Assembly (NCBI GenBank): GCA_021613535.1
Contig: CP075492.1
Span: 18,600,001-18,664,000, forward strand
Direction: 5' to 3'
DNA: 64,000 nt
DNA from: Adineta vaga
Taxonomy: Eukaryota > Rotifera
Shown here: piece by piece, positions 1 through 11,557 of the stretch
Layout: every line of letters begins with the position of its first letter
How positions within the stretch are numbered: the stretch's first letter is position 1
Translations under genes and position numbers: made by a program
Notes under the pieces: generated by a model
Database searches by the model: none
The model's input: only the letters and a program-made list of their open reading frames with translations
What the model was told of the DNA's origin: nothing

Positions 1-314
1 CTTTTGAATAACATAACCTGAACAACAATGAATTTTTCTTGAGACAAACCATAAAGTTGCACAAGTTCAGTAGCTGACGAATATTTATTTCTGGCTACCC
101 ACTTCTCTTCTCTTTTCTTTCTATTCTCTTTAGTTTATTTCCACATTGTGTTGCTGACAACGTTATACCTTGCGTTTGTCGCAAACTTATATTTAATGAT
201 ATTCAGTTTTTTACAAAAAAAAAAAGGAAAAGGAGGAAGTGTGAAGCCAGACATTCTTTTCATCATATTTCTACTAAGTTTCTGCCGATATAATTAGCAC
301 ACGTTTGAGTAACA
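1..314. other. upstream region, no gene seen
   Basis: A+T-rich DNA ahead of the first gene. It contains a poly-A/purine run near 216-238, but I see no repeat boundary or coding pattern. It presumably holds the promoter and 5'UTR of the gene starting at 315, although there is no strong TATA box. Confidence 0.4.
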
Positions 315-1134
315 ATGGTGGAAGTTGAAATCGAAAACACTCCAAAAAATGACGAAGATTTATCATTTTATGACCAAATTATTATCAGTATTGAAGAAAA
401 TCTAAGAGCTATCGTTCTTCTTATTCTTCTATTTATCAGTATTCCTTGGCCGATTATAAAATTATACATTGCCTTGAAACATATGAATTCTTGTTCATAT
501 AAACCAATGGTACCTATATGGTTGGCCATTTCTGCATTAAGAGGATTGATTGATTATATTTTCCTTATATCACTGGTAAGTCGTAGCAAAACCATATATA
601 AAAATCTCAAATTGTTCTATGTTAATAATATAAATCCGTTTTCCTATCGTAACCATACGTACTGTGATATTTTAATTTAAAAAAAAATATGATTGATTAT
701 CAATAACTTAGCATTATTTAGGCAATCGGTACTATCTTTATGCCAAAGACAAAACATAGCATTTCATTACGAAATGTCCTGGTCACTGTTTTCGTGACAT
801 TTTCAACTCTATTTGGATTTTCATGGGTCATTTATGTAATAACAGAGATCAAATTTTTGTTTTCTACTAAATTGTGATTATATTTTAGTGCTTTATATTA
901 TTAGGAAAGGATGGCTTCACTGTTAACATGGAAAAATCAGAGGTTGCGAAATATTGTGGAGTGCAACTACACAAATTAGTGAACAGAAGCATGGCAACAT
1001 TCGCCGGCGGTTTCACAATAATAGGTGTTATCAATATATATAAGCGTACATCGAGAAACAAAGAAAGAAGAACGTTCTTCTCCAAACTTCAATTTCTTCT
1101 CCTTATGTTTCTCGTCCCTGCACTAATGGCTTAA
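315..1134 (+). CDS. small multi-pass membrane protein, possibly TMEM272-like
   Basis: Three exons (315-575, 722-835, 889-1134) join in phase 0 to give about 206 residues. Intron 1 is 146 nt and intron 2 is 53 nt, both GT..AG; the longer first-exon reading frame simply runs into intron 1. Hydrophobic segments lie near residues 31-53, 65-90 and 102-125, with a weaker one near the C-terminus. The stretch CSYKPMVPIWLAISALRGLI resembles the 'C..P.IPI.L...G' segment between membrane helices of TMEM272-like proteins; this is a resemblance only, not a firm assignment. The N-terminus is acidic and the C-terminus is rich in Lys/Arg. There is no signal peptide. Function unknown; probably a plasma-membrane or endomembrane protein. 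Confidence 0.6.
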
Positions 1135-2088
1135 TATGATTCTTTTAATACAAAAATAGAAATAAAAATAATTTATATATCTCACAACGTTTTTCTTTCT
1201 AATATACAAATTTCTTATTGAGATTGCCAATCAATACTCATTGTCTTCTCTAACCATAGTTAGTTATAACATATCAGTAGGTCCATAAATTAATTTCATT
1301 ACAAGTATTTTCGAGAGTTTTTCAATTTCTATAAAGCAATCATAATTATAAAATGTCAACAAATGTGTATGAGCAGTACGAAAAGGTGTGGGTAAGGGTG
1401 TGAGTGTGGGTGTGGGTGTCTTTTTCATATTTATATCCACCCACACCCACACCCTCAAGTGTAATTCATCATTTGTTCCCACTATTCGATAAATTGAAAT
1501 GAGAAAGGAAAGAAGTGGATGGTATTAGTGTAGACTCTGAAGATTTTTTCAAATGATGTCAGATGAATAGCTGACTGTTATGCTAATTTTTTTTGTTTTG
1601 AAGCTCTCTTTCTATACGTTGTACACCGTCGATGTGGCCTCAGTTTTGTACAGAACAACAGAAAGAAGCACATTTGTTACGATGTTTTTGTTTGAGTCGC
1701 ACGTTGAAGATGCATTCAGTGTTCTGCCATATTGCACACAACATCATACGAATCATTCGGGTAGAAGGAGAAGCTGAAGTGTCTCCAGTACACATACTGC
1801 GCGAACAGAAAGCAATTCTACAATTCGTTCCAACATTTTTAATAACAGCGAACCGAATAAGGGACGTCGATGAGCGACTGGGAGCTGTGAATAATGATTT
1901 ATCATATAAAATCTCAAAAGAACGCTGAAGTTTTTACAGTTTGTCTCAAGTATTCCTTATTGTCAATGTGACACATCATTTCATGAGACTGCACACCGAA
2001 AGCACACTCATAGAAGATAATAATATAAGCTGATTAGAGAAAATGCAGTCGATGTTCAAGCGAGTCAGCCCCGACGACCGTTATTTAT
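1135..2088. other. intergenic, one telomere-like hairpin, no supported gene
   Basis: Apart from the hairpin at 1385-1458, this stretch has two overlapping short open frames (1580-1777 and 1632-1928) in different phases. Neither shows a recognisable domain, signal peptide or splice context, so I treat them as non-coding or unrecognised. Confidence 0.4.
1385..1458. repeat. telomere-like hairpin (G-arm/C-arm palindrome)
   Basis: The left arm (1385-1419) is an imperfect GGGTGTGGGTGT run and the right arm (1437-1458) is CCACCCACACCC..CCTCAA. A 17-nt spacer separates them. The left arm is longer and degenerate. This is one of about 14 two-armed copies in the window. Confidence 0.85.
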
Positions 2089-2604
2089 ATATATATGTCG
2101 TAGTAATAATCAAAATCCAGTTCAGTTTTAAACCGAACTAGTACAGATCAAAATTTCAATCTGCACTTGCTGAGTTTAAAAGTGAACTAGTTCGTTTCAA
2201 AATTTTGATAAAAACTAGGATAGATTAAAATATTTTGATCCAAACTAGGATAGACTAAAATTCTTTGAAGTAAAATGTCTTTGCATGATTAAACTAGAAA
2301 ATTAACTGTGAGGTATATCGATCTTTGTTTTGACTGTTTGAATAGTAACTTGAACAAAAAAACGTTTAAATATATTTTGACACAATGAAGGAAGCATTTT
2401 ACATAAGAACATCAGTCATAACTTATTTTCAATACAAAGAAATATTTTAATTTAATGGAAATTGATGAGGAAGATATTTTATATTCGTCAAAAGAGAATT
2501 TATTTAAAATAACTAAAGAATTTCATGCGGTTGAAGGTATTTTAATCTGAACTAGTTCGGTTTAAAACTGAACTGGAATTTGATTATTACTACGACATAT
2601 ATAT
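2089..2604. mobile_element. 516-bp MITE with 54-bp terminal inverted repeats
   Basis: The left end (2089-2142) and the reverse complement of the right end (2551-2604) match at 53 of 54 positions by eye, starting ATATATATGTCGTAGTAATA. The interior carries sub-repeats of the type ACTAGGATAGA.TAAAAT (near 2214 and 2245) and further copies of the TIR motif GAACTAGTTC. There is no open reading frame of note. The ends lie in TA-rich sequence, compatible with a TA target duplication, but TA repeats at both ends hide the exact boundary. It is a non-autonomous DNA transposon, superfamily not determined. Confidence 0.85.
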
Positions 2605-2824
2605 CGATAGATAGATATCACGATTTTATTCAATCTTTTTCGAAGACGGATGTTAATATAGCAAAGAAAACACGTATACTAAATAGATAAAGAAAACGTA
2701 TTTTTCTAGAACAGAATAGTTATATTGATATAACATACGTACGTGATGATTATCAAACAAGATAGAATTTCATGAAACATCAATTTAGTTGTCAGTTAAC
2801 GTTTAATTAAAGTCAAATAGAATA

Positions 2825-5800
2825 ATGAAAACGTTGCAATTATATCTGGTGTTGATAAGATTGTTCATAGTAAAAAGCAATGTATATTGGGTAACTTACT
2901 CAAAAGAAGAAATACATGCAGATTGTTTCTTTATTGATTTACATTACTTTTGTCATCAGATTGAGAAAAGTAACAGTACAATAACATTATGCACAAATGG
3001 TAAGTTATGGAGTTTTGAGAAACTCAAGACACAGAAAGTCACAACTGATAACTTTGTCGATTGGTCGATTTCATTTAATTTAATCGAACAATATGCTGAT
3101 TATTTGAACAATGATAAGAATATTCATCTCTCTAAGTTAACCATATGCAATTGTACATCTAATTGGAGAGGTAGAGAATGTGATTATAGTGTTGAACAAC
3201 AATTTACAAATCCAGGTTCTCTACTAAGCAAACAAAATACAAACAGAAGAAAGAATATGAATGAAACTCTTACAAAATTCATCGATGGTATTATATGTAC
3301 AAATGCGCATCTATTTCTTGAATGGCGACATATTTGTGATGGTATTACTCAATGTTCAAATGGAGCTGATGAATATCAATGTGATTTATTAGAATTTCAT
3401 GAATGCGAAAAAGATGAATTTCAATGTCGTAATGGAATGTGTATATCAATCGAATTTATATTTGATGCAATGCCAGATTGTATGGACTCGAGTGATGAAC
3501 AGTCAACAGAAGAGATGCATACTGCATACTATAGTTGTTCAGGAAGCACATCGGTCAATTGTCATAATCGACTATGTCAAAAAAATGAATTTTCTTGTGG
3601 AAATGGTGAATGTATTCCTTGGATTTCTATTTTACAAGATGACAAAGGTTGTAGTAATCGTCGTCAAGCAGCTTATATTTGTGACACAATGGATTATAAA
3701 AAAGACGTCTCAGAAGAATCATTTGGAATCTGTACAGAAACAATAAGAGAACTTTCACCATTGACAAATACATCTAGTTGTTTGCAAAGTCTTGGTCATT
3801 TGCTACGCATTCGTTTTGATAAAAATTTACGGCAAGTGGCTCTTGTAAATATTAAAGAACGTTGTGAACAACTTATTCTTTATTCCAATAATAATGCATA
3901 TTTTCCAGGTATACATGTTGTCTACAATCGTTCTGATATAGAAACATTCTATGAGGAGCCGAAAAATTTAGCAAAATTCATTCGTAGAACACCACATTCA
4001 TATTATTTTACTGGTGAAATCAAATGCAATGGTGTTCAAATAAATATTTCTGATAAATTTTGGTTCACTCATCAAGAACGACAACAATTGACTTTTTATC
4101 CATTTTTTCCACTATCTCATTTATTATGCCAGCGATTTGGAAATCAATCGTTGAATCAATTATATGTAACCAATTCTCATTCATCGTTATTGTCATCACC
4201 TTATTATCGATGTAAAAATACTTCCGATCGATTATCATTACGTCGTATCAATGATGGATATATTGATTGTCTTTATGGTGATGATGAAAGAAATCTAAAT
4301 TATCCAGTTAATCAATTATTTCGATATCAATGTCAGACTGTTACATATCCATCACAATATGTTAGTTACTCAAAATTAGGCGATGGTATTGATGATTGTA
4401 TTGATGGAAGTGATGAAATATCACGAGAATTAAATTGGTCACATTTTAAATGTGATTTAAATGAAAGATATGAATGTTGGGTTTTTCAAGGTGGTCAATT
4501 TAATAATGATCGTATTAGAAATGTTCGACTTCATTTTCATCGTTATTGTGATACAATGTGGGACATGATGGATGGTAATGATGAAAAGAATTGTTCAAAA
4601 TGGATTTGTCACGAAGGTTTAATTAAATGTAATCGAACAGGACAATGTATTGAACATGAATATCTTTGTGATGGTGATTTTGATTGTAATGATGGAGAAG
4701 ATGAAATAAATTGTCGACCACCACGAGAATTATGGACTCTTGAATCAAAATGTGACAAGAAATTCGAATATTTCTGCATCACTAAACAATATATGAAGGA
4801 TCAAAATTCTTCACATCCTTGTATCTTTTGGAGTCAAGTAGGTGATGGTCAGATCGATTGCATTGGTGCTCGCGATGAACGTAATGTTTTATCGTGTCCC
4901 GTTGATCATCGAATGATTGGTGATCGTTTTTTATGTGATAATCGAACGAAATGTATCGATCATCAAGCTATTTGCAATGGAATCCGAGATTGTATGGATG
5001 GAACAGATGAAACAATTTGTTATTGGAATCTTGATAAGTGTTTGCCCGGAAATTTTCCCTGTGCGAATGGAAACATCAGATGTATAAGCAGCAGATGTAA
5101 AAGTAATCCAACATGTACTGACAAATCTCATCGATTTTGGTGTCCAAATCCGAGTAATAATAATGCTGTGTATCGCTCTCAGAAATATCGATCAATCATT
5201 GATGATACAAGGAGATGTTATGATCAATCTCAATCACAAATAAAACATATAATTGCAGCACGTTCTACAAATCTTCAAATTAAAGATCGATTAGTTGAGT
5301 CATCATATTTTTATATGTATTGTAATAGAGGATTTTATCTGGAAGAAAGTCATAAATCAAATCCTCTATGTTTTTGTCCTCTCAGTTTCTATGGTCATCG
5401 TTGTCAATACGATAGTCGACGAGTTATTATTCGGATTCGTTTTGATCGATGGCATCGTCTTGATATTCCAATTGTTCTCAACGTTCTATTTATACTTTTA
5501 TTAAATGATAGTCAAATTTTGGATCATCACTTTCTCACCGATGAAAGCAAAGAATATCCATCGAAAAATGATATTTATTTGATTTATCCTCGTCCAAAAC
5601 CTTCAGGTATCTATTCTTTACGAATTGAAGTTTATCATTCAACACAATTTGTTCACTTCTGGGAGTATTTAATTAGCCCATTAGATTTTCTGCCAGTAGT
5701 TCGCATTGCTAAAGTCCTTCGATTTCCTGATCGCTCAATTCCTTGGTATTGTTCAAATAATAATTGTAAGAATAATGGAACTTGTTATCAAACAGAGAAC

Positions 5801-7645
5801 AATAGATTTCTTTGCATTTGTTCGCGTCCCTGGAAGGGCAAATTTTGTGACATGCAAATGGATCAGATTCGTTGTTCATTAAATTCTCTTGTAAGAGCTG
5901 AAAATGTTTGTGTATGTCCACATGGTTATATGCGACCACATTGTTTTGTAGAGAATCGAAAATGTCTACGAGTGATATGTAAAACAAATCAAACGTGTAT
6001 TCCACGTTCTGATCTTCCAATTTATAGACATATGTGTATTTGTAACACAACTAATTGTAAACCTGATCGACCTATTATTATTTTAAATCGTCAAGAACCA
6101 AATGAGTCACCATTTCTTATACAATTACTTCAACTAACTGGTAATTATCCAACTATTCGTCATCAAATTCTCATTCAACCACTGACATCATTTCCATTGA
6201 TTAAAACAATTAAAACTCGTGATAAACGCGATTATATTGGACCTCTTCCAGAGATTGGATTACTCTATTCATTCGAATCTTATACAAATTCAATACAAAG
6301 TACGTTATATTTACTTTTCATCAATTGTACAAATAATTTACGAAACTTTACAATCGATTTGGATCTACAAGCACAAGAATGTCATGAATTACCGAAGGAT
6401 GAGCAATATTCTGTCTCACTATTTTCAGAATTTTGCAATAATTTTACATATGGTATTTGCTTTGCATATGATGGTTATTTATGTTATTGTAATTATTCAA
6501 AAATTAATCAGAGCAATTGTCTATCATATCAACGAATGTATATAACTTGTAACTATTGTCAAAATCAAGGACATTGTGTTCAAGGTGATCTGACAAATAG
6601 AACAGATTTTACTTGTGTATGTCCAAAATGTATCACAGGAATCTTGTGTCAGTTTTCGTCGAGTCGTTTTTCGATTTCATTAGAATTTCTATTTGAGAAA
6701 AACGACTGGAATTATGGACATTTTATAGCACCAATAATTCTTTTTATTGTCGGTTTAATTCTTAATTCTCTATCGATTATTACTTTTACACATAGGAAGT
6801 TTCGTACGAATGGTGTGGCTGTTCATCTTTTAGCAATTTCATTCTGTAGTCTTCTGGTAATAACATTATTATTTGCAAGAATAATTTATCTCTACATGGT
6901 ACGAAGGATCATCATTTTGCATCGAATAAATATAGTATTGTGTAAGATTCTACCTATGTTTATGTATACTTTCTATTATGTTAGTTTATGGTTAATGGCG
7001 ATGGTTACAGTAGAAAGAGCAGTGTCTGTGTTATGGTTTTCTCTATGGTCTTGGTTACAAGAGCTTAGAAAGGCAATCTTATTAGTGTTAGTAATTATTT
7101 TAATTGTTTCAAGTTCAAATTATTTATTCATCATTCAATACAAGTTAGTCAATCATCCTGATTATGAATTTCCTTGGTGTATACGTGAAATTTCACTGAA
7201 TCAGCAAGTGTCTACACATATTTTGACTATGATTCATCAAATATTACCTTTTCTAATCAATATAATTGCCGCATTAATGATCATTTTAGTGATCACACGA
7301 TCGAAAATAAATGCTCATCACACAACTAAACGCAGTACTCTGATGGATCAAACAAGAAAACGATTTGATCTTCTTTTGGGTCCAATTGTTTGTTTTTTAG
7401 CACAATTACCTGAAATTATAATTCTATTTCTAAATGCATGTGACTACGATACTAGTACTTGGTTTTCACCAGTTACTCTATGTATTTACTACATTTCATT
7501 TTTACCACAAATGAGTATTTTCTTTCTATATGTTACACCATCGAAACAATACTACGATATATTTAAGGAGGATACTTCATTAGGCAAACATATAACTTAC
7601 ATGTTACAATCATCAGTTGTTCTTTCCAACCAAGCAAATACATAA
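2825..7645 (+). CDS. LDLa/EGF-repeat ectodomain fused to a rhodopsin-like 7TM receptor
   Basis: An intronless 1606-residue protein. A signal peptide covers about residues 1-18. The ectodomain has many LDL-receptor class A repeats with the acidic Ca-binding DxxxDCxDGSDE pattern (for example around 158-186, 194-226, 518-531, 595-630 and 704-732), some degenerate. EGF-like modules follow near 974-1009 and 1242-1275. Seven hydrophobic helices span about 1298-1590. The end of TM3 reads VERAVS in place of DRY, and TM7 has TPSKQYYD where NPxxY would be, with a short cytoplasmic tail. This plan recalls the relaxin-receptor/LGR and bdelloid LDLa-GPCR groups, but I see no LRR block. It probably acts at the plasma membrane as a receptor for a protein or lipoprotein-like ligand; the ligand is unknown. 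A likely polyadenylation signal AATAAA follows at about 7697. The start ATG is the first in the frame and is followed directly by the signal peptide. Confidence 0.9.
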   Translation: MKTLQLYLVLIRLFIVKSNVYWVTYSKEEIHADCFFIDLHYFCHQIEKSNSTITLCTNGKLWSFEKLKTQKVTTDNFVDWSISFNLIEQYADYLNNDKNIHLSKLTICNCTSNWRGRECDYSVEQQFTNPGSLLSKQNTNRRKNMNETLTKFIDGIICTNAHLFLEWRHICDGITQCSNGADEYQCDLLEFHECEKDEFQCRNGMCISIEFIFDAMPDCMDSSDEQSTEEMHTAYYSCSGSTSVNCHNRLCQKNEFSCGNGECIPWISILQDDKGCSNRRQAAYICDTMDYKKDVSEESFGICTETIRELSPLTNTSSCLQSLGHLLRIRFDKNLRQVALVNIKERCEQLILYSNNNAYFPGIHVVYNRSDIETFYEEPKNLAKFIRRTPHSYYFTGEIKCNGVQINISDKFWFTHQERQQLTFYPFFPLSHLLCQRFGNQSLNQLYVTNSHSSLLSSPYYRCKNTSDRLSLRRINDGYIDCLYGDDERNLNYPVNQLFRYQCQTVTYPSQYVSYSKLGDGIDDCIDGSDEISRELNWSHFKCDLNERYECWVFQGGQFNNDRIRNVRLHFHRYCDTMWDMMDGNDEKNCSKWICHEGLIKCNRTGQCIEHEYLCDGDFDCNDGEDEINCRPPRELWTLESKCDKKFEYFCITKQYMKDQNSSHPCIFWSQVGDGQIDCIGARDERNVLSCPVDHRMIGDRFLCDNRTKCIDHQAICNGIRDCMDGTDETICYWNLDKCLPGNFPCANGNIRCISSRCKSNPTCTDKSHRFWCPNPSNNNAVYRSQKYRSIIDDTRRCYDQSQSQIKHIIAARSTNLQIKDRLVESSYFYMYCNRGFYLEESHKSNPLCFCPLSFYGHRCQYDSRRVIIRIRFDRWHRLDIPIVLNVLFILLLNDSQILDHHFLTDESKEYPSKNDIYLIYPRPKPSGIYSLRIEVYHSTQFVHFWEYLISPLDFLPVVRIAKVLRFPDRSIPWYCSNNNCKNNGTCYQTENNRFLCICSRPWKGKFCDMQMDQIRCSLNSLVRAENVCVCPHGYMRPHCFVENRKCLRVICKTNQTCIPRSDLPIYRHMCICNTTNCKPDRPIIILNRQEPNESPFLIQLLQLTGNYPTIRHQILIQPLTSFPLIKTIKTRDKRDYIGPLPEIGLLYSFESYTNSIQSTLYLLFINCTNNLRNFTIDLDLQAQECHELPKDEQYSVSLFSEFCNNFTYGICFAYDGYLCYCNYSKINQSNCLSYQRMYITCNYCQNQGHCVQGDLTNRTDFTCVCPKCITGILCQFSSSRFSISLEFLFEKNDWNYGHFIAPIILFIVGLILNSLSIITFTHRKFRTNGVAVHLLAISFCSLLVITLLFARIIYLYMVRRIIILHRINIVLCKILPMFMYTFYYVSLWLMAMVTVERAVSVLWFSLWSWLQELRKAILLVLVIILIVSSSNYLFIIQYKLVNHPDYEFPWCIREISLNQQVSTHILTMIHQILPFLINIIAALMIILVITRSKINAHHTTKRSTLMDQTRKRFDLLLGPIVCFLAQLPEIIILFLNACDYDTSTWFSPVTLCIYYISFLPQMSIFFLYVTPSKQYYDIFKEDTSLGKHITYMLQSSVVLSNQANT

Positions 7646-7758
7646 GTATGAAGATGTATATATATATATGAATAATTAAAATACTGATTAATTTGAATAA
7701 AATTGAAAATAAAAAATTTACTAAAATTGAATTTTGTTGAAACTTTAATTTGACTTTA

Positions 7759-7773
7759 ACCCACACCCATCAA
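7759..7773. repeat. solo telomere-like C-arm
   Basis: The sequence ACCCACACCCATCAA matches the right arm of the hairpin family, but no G-rich partner is seen within 100 nt upstream. Confidence 0.5.
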
Positions 7774-8071
7774 TACTTATCTTTATAATCTTTCTTGTAC
7801 CTTCAAACACATATATGAAAAATCATTTAAAAACTCTCTTACAACTTGGCGAAGTCGAACTCATCAAAAATAATAAAATATTATTTATTTGCACAACTTT
7901 TACTAAATTTTGCTTGAGCTTTGTTTTGGATGTCGTCATTTCATTTTTTCATGAACATTCTCAGCACTAACTCAGCTTATTTCGATTTCAATTGAGAATT
8001 TTAGTTGAATCATCAGAAATCATATTTCTTGATATGAGGCTGTGAGTATGTAAGAGAAAGACATTCTCCGT

Positions 8072-8113
8072 TTCACTCTCACCCCGCACCTTCACCATTA
8101 CCGTCACCCTCAA
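8072..8113. repeat. decayed telomere-like hairpin copy
   Basis: A run of CACTCTCACCCC, then CTTCACC, then CACCCTCAAG, with a weak G-rich partner near 8038-8052. The terminal CACCCTCAA matches the family end, so it is probably an old copy. Confidence 0.45.
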
Positions 8114-8346
8114 GATTATTTAGAGTGAGCATATCAAATATAGCTATCATATACTTATGTCGTTTATTTTGCTCGTATAGTTAATAAAACGTCGAAAAAA
8201 AACATCATATTGCTAATTAAAAATGTTATCTTCTATTCAATCATTTTGTTGATGTCACGTTTTTTGCAACGAAATTTTTATCTCTGATATTTCAATATTA
8301 ATTATTTATTCATTGACATTACAAATCAATCATATCGAAAAACAAT

Positions 8347-11300
8347 ATGAACAACGTTCTTGAAGAAATTTGGGAAAATGAAGTAATAAGATCTTCATTA
8401 TTTGACTCGAAATCTTTAGGTAACCAATAACTTTAGATAAGAAATTAATTGAATTATGTTTACAATTACCAAAATTAGAAACTATTGAAGAAAAAGGTTC
8501 TGATATTATTATTATTTGGTTCAAAAATCAACATGAAAAAATATTAACTGACTTACGCATAAATATCTTTTATTCATATGATGAATTAACAGCATTTCTT
8601 AGTGAATTAAAAACAAATAATGTATTTTTAATCATTGATCAATCCATGTTATTACATATTCTTCCATATTTAGATAATTTATTACAAATTATTTTTATTT
8701 ATATATACAAAGATACAGAAATTTATAATCCTGTACCAACAGTTGATTGTAAAAGAACATTTCGAAAAATTTCAAACAATCAAGACGAACTTTCTCATTC
8801 AATACAAGAAGATATTGAAATATGTCGAAAAGATTCTTTATCAACAAGTCTATTTGATTTAATTGTTCAAGAAGAATCAACAGATCAAACAAAGAATATG
8901 TCATTTATTTGGTATCATCTATTAATTAATAGTCTTTTTGACTCAGGTGTTTATCATAAAACAGCTAAAACTGATTTTATAAATTATTGTCGACAACAAT
9001 ATTTAGATAATAAGACAGGACAAAATACTATCACAGAATTTGAAAATAAATATTCATCAATCGATGCTATTCGATGGTATACACGTGATTCATTTGTTTA
9101 TCGTCTTTTAAATAAATCTCTTCGTACTCGTAATATTGATATTATATTTAAACTTCGTTTTTTTATTATTGACTTACAAAATCAACTTGAACAATTTTAT
9201 AATGAAGAAAGTATGAAATCTATTCCATTTGTATATCATGGTCAAGAAATATCTGATGTAGAGTTGGACAAATTGAAGACAAGTGTTGGTAAATATATAT
9301 CAATTAATACATATTTTTCAGCATCACAAAATCAAAGAATTGCTGAAAATTTTGCTATTCATCCAACAGCTATTTTATTTGAAATTGATATACAAAATGT
9401 TATATCAATGAAAAATAAACGTATTCGTCCTGTTAATATACAAGATAAAAGTTATTTTCCTGATGAACTTGAAATTATTTTTCCAATTGGTTCAATATTT
9501 AAAGTTGATTCGATTGATATAGACAATTCTCCACGTCGTATTCGATTAATATTAACGGAAGATGAAGATTATGAACGAATGTTTGAAATTTTTCAAAAAA
9601 ATTATGTTATGAAACTTCCATCAAGTGTTTTATTTGCTGATTTACTTATATCAATGGGTGAATATCATAAAGCTAAACAATATCTTCATATATTAATAGA
9701 AGAATTAAATCTATCAAATGATATGATTAATAATGGATATGCTTACTGTTCTATGGGCAAAATTTATGATGCAAATGGTGATTATAATTGTGCATTAGTT
9801 TAGTTTAATAAAGCATTGAATTTAATTGAAAAAGATAATGCCTTTTGTGCTCGAATATATCTTTATATAGGAAGATTATACAGAAATAAAAACGAATATG
9901 ATACAGCTTTGAAATATTGTCATAAAGCATTGAATTATCAACATGCAATGGATAGTTCAGATTTAGCTGATTTATATGATGAGTTTGGTAGTATTTATAG
10001 TCAAATGCAAAACTTCGATCAGACTGTGAAATATTTAAATCAATCATTAAACATACGTCAGTCAAATCAATCAAATTATCGTGAATATATTTCGACATAT
10101 ATTTCTCTGATTATATTATATCTAAAAAAATCTGATTATCATGAAACTCTACAACGTTTGAAAGATATATTACATATTTTAATAAATACAGTACCACAAG
10201 GTCATCCAGATATTGTTTTTATCTATACATGTGTTGGAATAGCGTATAGAAAATGTGAAGATTATGAATCGGCAATGATTTATTGTCAAAAAGCTTTACG
10301 TACAATTGAAAATCTTTCACAAAAACAAAACGTCAATGCGACAACATATATTCTTCTTTATATAACACTTTCAGATCTCAATGATCATGCGAATGATCGA
10401 TTATTTTATGCTCAATCAGCATTCGATATCTATGTAAAGTTGAAAAATATATTACCAGAAAGAAATCCAATTGCATTCGATATGTATAATCAAATGGGTA
10501 TTGCTTATTTTCATTTATTTAATTTCAATTCTGCATTAAATTATTTCTTTTATGCTCTGGAATTCAGTTCTGAAGCTGACAAAAGATGTCTAATACTCTT
10601 TCATATTGCTAGAACTTATATTGAAAAAGGTGATTGTAAAATGGCTTTACAATATTTAAATAAATCACATCAAATTAGTTTAGAATTAAATCACCAAGTT
10701 ACAAATTATCGTCGATTAGCTGAGATCTATTCTGATTATTCTCGTGTATATGAAATTGAAAATAATCTTGAAAAATCAATATTTTACGTTGAAGAACGAC
10801 TAAAATTGAATGAAACTAACAATGATAGTCTAGGTCTTGCAAATGATTACGAACGTCTAGTAAAATTACATCCCGATAAAAAGAACATATATGTACAAAA
10901 ACTTGTAGAAATTATTCAAAAAAATGATTTATGTCCAACTGATAAATATGCCTATCATATGATTCTTGCGTATTATTTCGAAAGACAAAATGATTTAACT
11001 TCTGCACTTGAATATCATAACTTATCTTTAAAATATCAATTGACAATTATTCCACCATGTTATCATAATTTGATACTTACATATTCAACTATTGGATTTA
11101 TCTATAAGAAAATACAAGATTTTGATAATGCATTAGATTATTTTGAAAAAAGTTGTCATATGTATGTGAAATTATCTAACTTATCACGACCATCATTGAA
11201 AGATCAGAAGATTATGCTCATGAATGAAAGATATATTATAGAAAATGTTAATCAATGTTCATTATTAACTTCCACTATTCTTTTAACTTATAATAATATT

Positions 11301-11510
11301 GCATATATTTATATGCACAAAAAAAATAATGAGAATGTGTTAAAATATGTTCGAAAAGCACATGAAATAATTGAAGATTATCAAGGAAAAAAAGAACTTA
11401 TTTCTAAACAAGAATTTTATTATGCATTAGCAACAGTATATAATTTTCTAAAAGATATTGATCAAACCTTATATTTTTATGAAAAAAGTGTTGAGGGTGG
11501 GTGTGGGTGA
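8347..11510 (+). pseudogene. ARTC-type mono-ADP-ribosyltransferase with C-terminal TPRs, disabled
   Basis: Coding similarity starts at ATG 8347 and runs about 1050 codons. An ART domain lies around 8900-9560, followed by tetratricopeptide repeats (about 9640-11490, for example the A..ALKYCHKAL type). In the R-S-ExE active-site pattern, the ExE is present (FPDELEIIF) and the S motif reads YFSAS, but the usual VYRGQ arginine is His (VYHGQ, 9237-9239). Three lesions are visible: (1) a 17-nt GTAACC..TTTAG segment at 8420-8436 that must be removed to keep frame; (2) an in-frame TAG at 9801-9803 in a TPR, where Gln would fit, with the frame open on both sides; (3) an abrupt end in a telomere-like hairpin at 11491 that supplies the last residues. 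Active members transfer ADP-ribose from NAD to Arg of target proteins, and the TPRs would bind partners. Suppressed stops or an ultra-short intron cannot be excluded, but a decayed copy is most likely. Confidence 0.75.
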
Positions 11511-11557
11511 AAGAAGATAGGAGTACTCACACCCACACCCACCCACACCCACACCCC
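11491..11557. repeat. telomere-like hairpin at the end of the ART-TPR gene
   Basis: The left arm TTGAGGGTGGGTGTGGGTG (11491-11509) pairs with a longer right arm (11527-11557) of CACACCC/CACCC units. The spacer is AAAGAAGATAGGAGTAC. The TPR reading frame runs straight into the left arm and does not resume after the right arm. Confidence 0.9.

Larger units (their letters stand above)
7646..8346. other. intergenic with degenerate telomere-like arms
   Basis: 3' flank of the receptor gene. It holds a solo C-rich arm at 7759-7773 (ACCCACACCCATCAA) and a decayed C-rich arm around 8072-8113 ending CACCCTCAAG. No gene is supported here. Confidence 0.5.

Noticed and set aside
1632-1928. 98-residue frame as a gene
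   Set aside because: It overlaps another frame of similar length (1580-1777), has no recognisable domain, signal peptide, promoter or splice partner.
5709-6050. 113-residue minus-strand frame opposite the LDLa-GPCR gene
   Set aside because: It is the reverse-strand shadow of a strongly coding region with clear LDLa/EGF and 7TM motifs on the plus strand.
9801-9803. Alternative genetic code (TAG read as Gln)
   Set aside because: Other genes here end normally at TAG, for example 44726-44728, so a single stop in a gene with other lesions is better explained as a mutation.
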